Shown: piece by piece, positions 59,958 through 64,000 of the stretch | How positions within the stretch are numbered: position 1 is the first letter of the stretch | Layout of the letters: each line of letters opens with the position of its first letter | DNA from: Datisca glomerata | Taxonomy: Eukaryota; Streptophyta; Magnoliopsida; Cucurbitales; Datiscaceae | Direction of reading: 5' to 3' | NCBI GenBank assembly: GCA_003255025.1 | Contig: QANY01007196.1 | Span: 546,666-610,665, forward strand | Length of the DNA: 64,000 nt | The notes under the pieces: generated by a model | What the model was told of the DNA's origin: nothing | The model's database searches: none | What the model saw: the letters and a program-made list of their open reading frames with translations, nothing else | Translations under genes and position numbers: made by a program

Positions 59958-62514
59958 TGTAAGACCTAGCCTTTCTGGTTAGTATACTAGCTAGTTAATA
60001 GTGTTTTCTTTCTTTCGTAATTAATTTGATTAATATTACTCCTGTTTATGTGACTATAGTATATGCATTATTATACGGCTATATATTATTGTTTTGTCAA
60101 AAAACATCATGTTTATGGTAGCTGTAGAGTTATATCTTGAGCATATTACTACAACTTAGTTTTAATTCACCTTTTACCAAGAGAATCATGTTTCAGACGT
60201 TATTATATTAATAGTCTATTTCTTTTCTTTCATTAATATACCAATAATATATATACATATATATTAACATAAAAAAATGTGAGATTTATTATTACCCCAA
60301 TTTACATTTTAATTTAGGTGGGTTTTCCCTCTTCCACCATTCTCTCTCTCTCCCTCTCACTCCCCCTCCCTCCCTCCAACTCCCTGTAACTGATGTAAAC
60401 AGAGTTTTCCATTAGATTGAAAACTCATAATCTCTTTATAAAAAAAATCCCCTACCTCCTTATTCCATTTCGCCTCTTCTATTATAATTAAATCCCACTG
60501 AAATTTTGCTCCTTAACGATCAAGTACAAAATACCGATAATTTGTTCTCTTACTCTCATAAATAGAGAAATTTTATATATTTCAAAAATTATCGACCTTT
60601 CATTTTGAAGAATTGGTTTCGCTCTTACGCTTCCTTGGGTCATTAAACTTGTTATTGGTGCATTTATTTCTCCTCATGTTTAATTATACACATATATAAT
60701 TGTATCAGTTTAATGTCATATGATATAGAGTTTAAATATATATATATATGGTTATTGTTTTATGTCTATAGAAATAATTATTGTTGTAGATTACCAGTCA
60801 AAGTTCTGACAGTAGAGAGAATTTTTTCTTTTACTAAGAAATTATTGATAAAAGCTTTTAAAAAAATTATTACTATTATATAAGACATTAGTCTTACTCG
60901 TGTAAAATTTTTGTAATTTAAAAAACTCATGTGCATGGTCAAAATATTTTTCAGATCTCCTTCAGAAACCTGAATATTAGGAGCAGACCACTTCATCTTC
61001 ATGGCTTCGTTCTAGCATAAATTACATCATTTTGGCCCGAATATTTTACATTAGTATTTATCGTATGTAAATATAGTTCTGTAAAATTTCGTAATTTTTA
61101 GATAAGATATGATATACCAAATGAGTAGTTTTGTAAACTTGAGTTTTATTTTATTGCCAGACAGGCCCTAGTTGATGACGAATTTTTCAATACGAAACTA
61201 CTTTAAAAAATTATAAAATTTTAAATCAAGATCTATGAGATAAAATGGATCAACATTCAGAACTAATATTTGAATTTTTTGGTGTTATGTACAATTTATA
61301 ATGAATTTACAATACCAGACATTCAAACTGTATTTTTTTGTTAGTGTTTGAAAACATCTAAGAATGAATTTTTTCTCCTTTATCCTTTCAGGCATTGAAC
61401 TTTGGAACTTACATAGGTATATAAGATAAGCAAAATTTTACTTATGTAACTGCATGGTTTTCTTTCCTGTGTCTGAAAAATCTTCCTTGTTTGGTTATTT
61501 TGTGATGTATTCATTGGGCTATTATGATGTACTTTGAATGATTATATATTCGATGATTCTGAAATTCGGTAAAGTAATATGATATAAGATATGAAACACT
61601 ACTGTATGATCATGAAATATAAAATATTGTACCACTAGAGCCACGTACCCACCAAACCTTTGTATGTGCTACCTCGTCCTTTGGGAGAGGGTCTCTGAAT
61701 ATGTTATGGTTAATTTTGTGGGAAGGCAATTTATTGCAACTGGTTCAACCTCTTTAAAAGTGCGGAATGGTACTCGTGAGAAAGGTCACTTGTACGTACC
61801 TTACAAATCTATGAAAATGCGCTAGTTAGTTATATGGGAAGACAATTATTGCAACTGGTTCCACCTCTTTGAAGGTGCGGAATGGTACTCGTGGGAAAAG
61901 TCACTTGTACGTATCTTACAAACTAACAACTTACCGATGGGTAATCTTTGTTCTGCTCTGGGTGTGGTGGCGACTTCTAACGGAAGTTGGCCAGCGTCTC
62001 TAAAAGAAAAGTTATGAACGCCCTGAATGAATGAAAAGGATATAAGTAATATTTTGTATGATAGAATGGTATGTGTGGTATGTGATTTCTTGTGTATAAG
62101 GTTATTTATGTGTGGTTTTTCTTACTGCGTATATTTTTATACTCATTCCATTTTATTTTACAATTTTCCAGATTATGATAACAATGATGAAATGTTTTTT
62201 GCCGAAGAGATCTAGAGTCTCTGACAACGGACGAGAGTCATTGAATCTTGTTTTAAAGTCTTAGAAATTATTTACTTGATGTTATGTTTTATTTTAATTA
62301 ATTCATTACTCTCCAAAACACGTACTCTTTTGTTCTTGAATGTTTTATGAAGTAAGACTTTATATGTAACTAAAAGTTTGATGACGGATTTGGTTTTTCA
62401 CAATATATTATTTTAATTAGTATGAGTTAGTTTTTTTTAAAAATTGACCTACCTTCCGCAATGTTTTTGGCAAAATATTTAACTAAAACTTGGTTAAATT
62501 TTTAGGATGTTATA
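59958..62514 (+). repeat. 5' LTR of a LARD-like gypsy derivative
   Basis: It starts TGTAAGACC at 59958 and runs to about 62514 (TTATA, from an original TTACA), three bases before the PBS. The first 860 bases return at 63141-64000 as the 3' LTR. It is long for an LTR, 2557 bp. It contains CT-rich text at 60340-60385 and a 115-bp tandem duplication at 61706-61930, and no gene. Confidence 0.87.
61706..61930 (+). repeat. Tandem duplication of about 115 bp in the LTR
   Basis: Two units share 'tgggaaggcaat..attgcaactggttc', 'cacctctttgaaggtgcggaatggtactcgtg' and 'gtcacttgtacgta.cttacaaa', offset by about 115 bases. Confidence 0.85.
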
Positions 62515-62516
62515 GT

Positions 62517-62528
62517 TGGTATCAGAGC
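62517..62528 (+). other. Primer-binding site of the LARD-like element
   Basis: TGGTATCAGAGC is an exact initiator-tRNA-Met PBS. Confidence 0.92.
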
Positions 62529-63140
62529 GATTATGACTCTGTAGACAAAGGTTTTTGCTGAATTTTTTTTTGAATTTTGATTTAATTGATGAATTTTTTA
62601 TGATTCTTTTTTTTTCTGAACTTTAAGAATCCGTGCCAGAATTTAGGGTTCTAATATGTCTATGACAAGGATACCATATTGAATTACTGATATGTGATCT
62701 TTGAATGATTTGTGTGTTTGTCTTAGCTATGGGTTTTTTTGAACAACTCTGGATCGACTGTTAATGACAAATTTTTTTGACATGGAGTCCAATTTCTCCC
62801 TACTTCCTACGCGATTTACAAGAAATATGTTACTGGACCCTAATCGTGACGTCCAATTAGTGTATAGAATCCACGGATCGTCAAGAGGGGAGCACATAAT
62901 CGTGCTTCAGCACTAAGCATAGAAGATCTAACTTATGAAGAAGTTCCAATTCAAATATTTGACAAAAAACTCAGGTCTTACAAACCAAAGAGATTCATTT
63001 GGTAAATGTACTATGGAGGAACCATGAGATTAAAGAAGCTACATGGGAATGAAAAGAAGTTCAGACTCATTATCCAAACCTTTTTTAAGATTGACTCAGA
63101 TAGATTTTCGAGGACGAAAATTTTCATAAGGAGGGGAGGA
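62529..63140 (+). pseudogene. Internal region of the LARD-like element: end of gypsy pol and polypurine tract
   Basis: Only about 610 bases separate PBS and 3' LTR. The last part reads, over frame changes, EDLTYEEVPIQIFDKKLRS, LVNVLWRNHEIKEATWE, YPNLF and FRGRKF. This is the chromodomain-like C-terminus of a chromovirus pol (Tekay/Del type). Gag, protease, RT and integrase are all absent. The polypurine tract AAGGAGGGGAGGA (63128-63140) directly precedes the 3' LTR. It is therefore a deletion derivative that keeps the cis-acting ends but would need proteins from elsewhere to move. Confidence 0.8.
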
Positions 63141-64000
63141 TGTAAGACCCGATTTTTCTGGTCAGTATACTAGCTAGTTAATAGTGTTTTCCTTATTTCA
63201 TAATAAATTTGATTCATATTACTCTCATTTAAGCGACTATAATATATGCATTATTATATGGCTATATATTATTATTTTGTCAAAAAACATAACGTTTGTG
63301 GTAGCTGTAGAATTATATCTTAAGCATATTACTACAACTTAGTTTTAATTCACCTTTTTACCAAGAGAATTATGTTTAAGAGGTCATTATATTAATAGTC
63401 CATGTCTTTTCTTTCATTAATATATATAAATTAACAAACAAAAAAACTTGAGATTCATTATTTCCCAACTTTGCATTTCAAATTAGGTGGTTTTCCATCT
63501 TCCCCTCTCTCTCCTCCTTTCCCACCCCCACTCCAACTCCCTGTAACTGATGTAAACAAAGTTTTTCATTAGATTAAAAACTCATAATCTCTTAATCAAA
63601 AAAATCCCTACCTCCTTATTCCCTTTTGCGTCTTTTATTATAATTAAATCCTACAACCTTTTTGCTTCTTAATGATCAACTACAAAATATTGATAATTTG
63701 TTCTCTTATAAATCGAGAAATTTTATCTATTTTCATAAAATCAATTCATTATCGACCTTTCATTTTGAAGAATTGGTTTCGCTCTTTCGCTTCATTGGGT
63801 CATTAAACTTGTTATTGATACGTTTATTTCTCTTCATGTTGATTATACATATATAGAATTGTATCAGTTTAATGTCATATGATATAGAGTTTAATATATA
63901 TATATATATATATATATAAATGGTTACTATTTTATGTAAATAGAAATAATTGTTGTTGTAGATTACAAGTGAAAAGTTTGACAGTAGAGAGAAACATTTT
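63141..64000 (+). repeat. 3' LTR of the LARD-like element, cut by the window end
   Basis: It starts TGTAAGACC after the polypurine tract and follows 59958 onward with scattered substitutions and small indels, including a longer TA run at 63895-63918. Confidence 0.9.

Noticed and set aside
1..64000. tRNA, rRNA, CRISPR array or bacterial-type operon
   Set aside because: I looked for cloverleaf-like segments, rRNA text and regularly spaced repeats and saw none. The window is plant nuclear DNA, where CRISPR and operons are not expected.

Overview
The window looks like nuclear DNA from a flowering plant, most likely a eudicot. It is AT-rich, contains one intron-bearing gene of the plant-specific INDETERMINATE-domain (IDD) zinc-finger family, and is otherwise packed with plant transposable elements: Ty1/copia, Ty3/gypsy of the Tat and Athila kinds, CACTA, LINE and an endogenous caulimovirid. 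I could not name the species.

Layout. 1-7.3 kb is gene-poor and holds one candidate non-autonomous DNA element (2.43-4.84 kb). 7.3-9.3 kb (minus strand) is the only intact host gene I can support: a three-exon IDD14/15/16-type transcription factor whose exons join in frame to 419 codons. 9.3-13.6 kb is intergenic with a small inverted-terminus repeat at 11.74-12.17 kb. 13.6-16.4 kb is a rearranged endogenous pararetrovirus, with coat-protein, upstream-polyprotein and protease/reverse-transcriptase pieces, two of them back to back between inverted copies of a non-coding region.

19.58-37.07 kb is a three-level nest. A copia element (LTRs 19583-19826 and 36828-37067, target duplication CATAT) is split in its RT by a DNA element (about 22670-35643). 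That element is itself split by an 11.4-kb Tat-type gypsy element (LTRs 23006-24138 and 33290-34418). The gypsy element carries tandem repeats and a broken antisense extra ORF between pol and its 3' LTR. All coding regions here are decayed, and the proteases of both retrotransposons have lost the catalytic Asp.

37.21-42.33 kb is a CACTA-ended element without a recognisable transposase, and 42.8-43.7 kb is the 3' end of a LINE. 45.6-57.6 kb contains Athila-type gypsy pieces in two orientations around a truncated minus-strand copia copy. The minus-strand Athila piece has a complete 5' LTR and PBS and sits inside the RT of another Tat-type gypsy (57.6-59.96 kb). That Tat copy is in turn cut in gag by a LARD-like element, which has a 2.56-kb LTR and only about 0.6 kb of internal DNA and runs off the right edge.

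The only likely functional host protein is the IDD factor. The other coding traces are remnants of replication genes. I found no tRNA, rRNA or CRISPR, and no clearly new biological system. The observations most worth following are the antisense ORF in the Tat element, the inverted pararetrovirus block, the intron-retention product of the IDD gene, and a 25-bp exact match between IDD exon 3 and its downstream flank.
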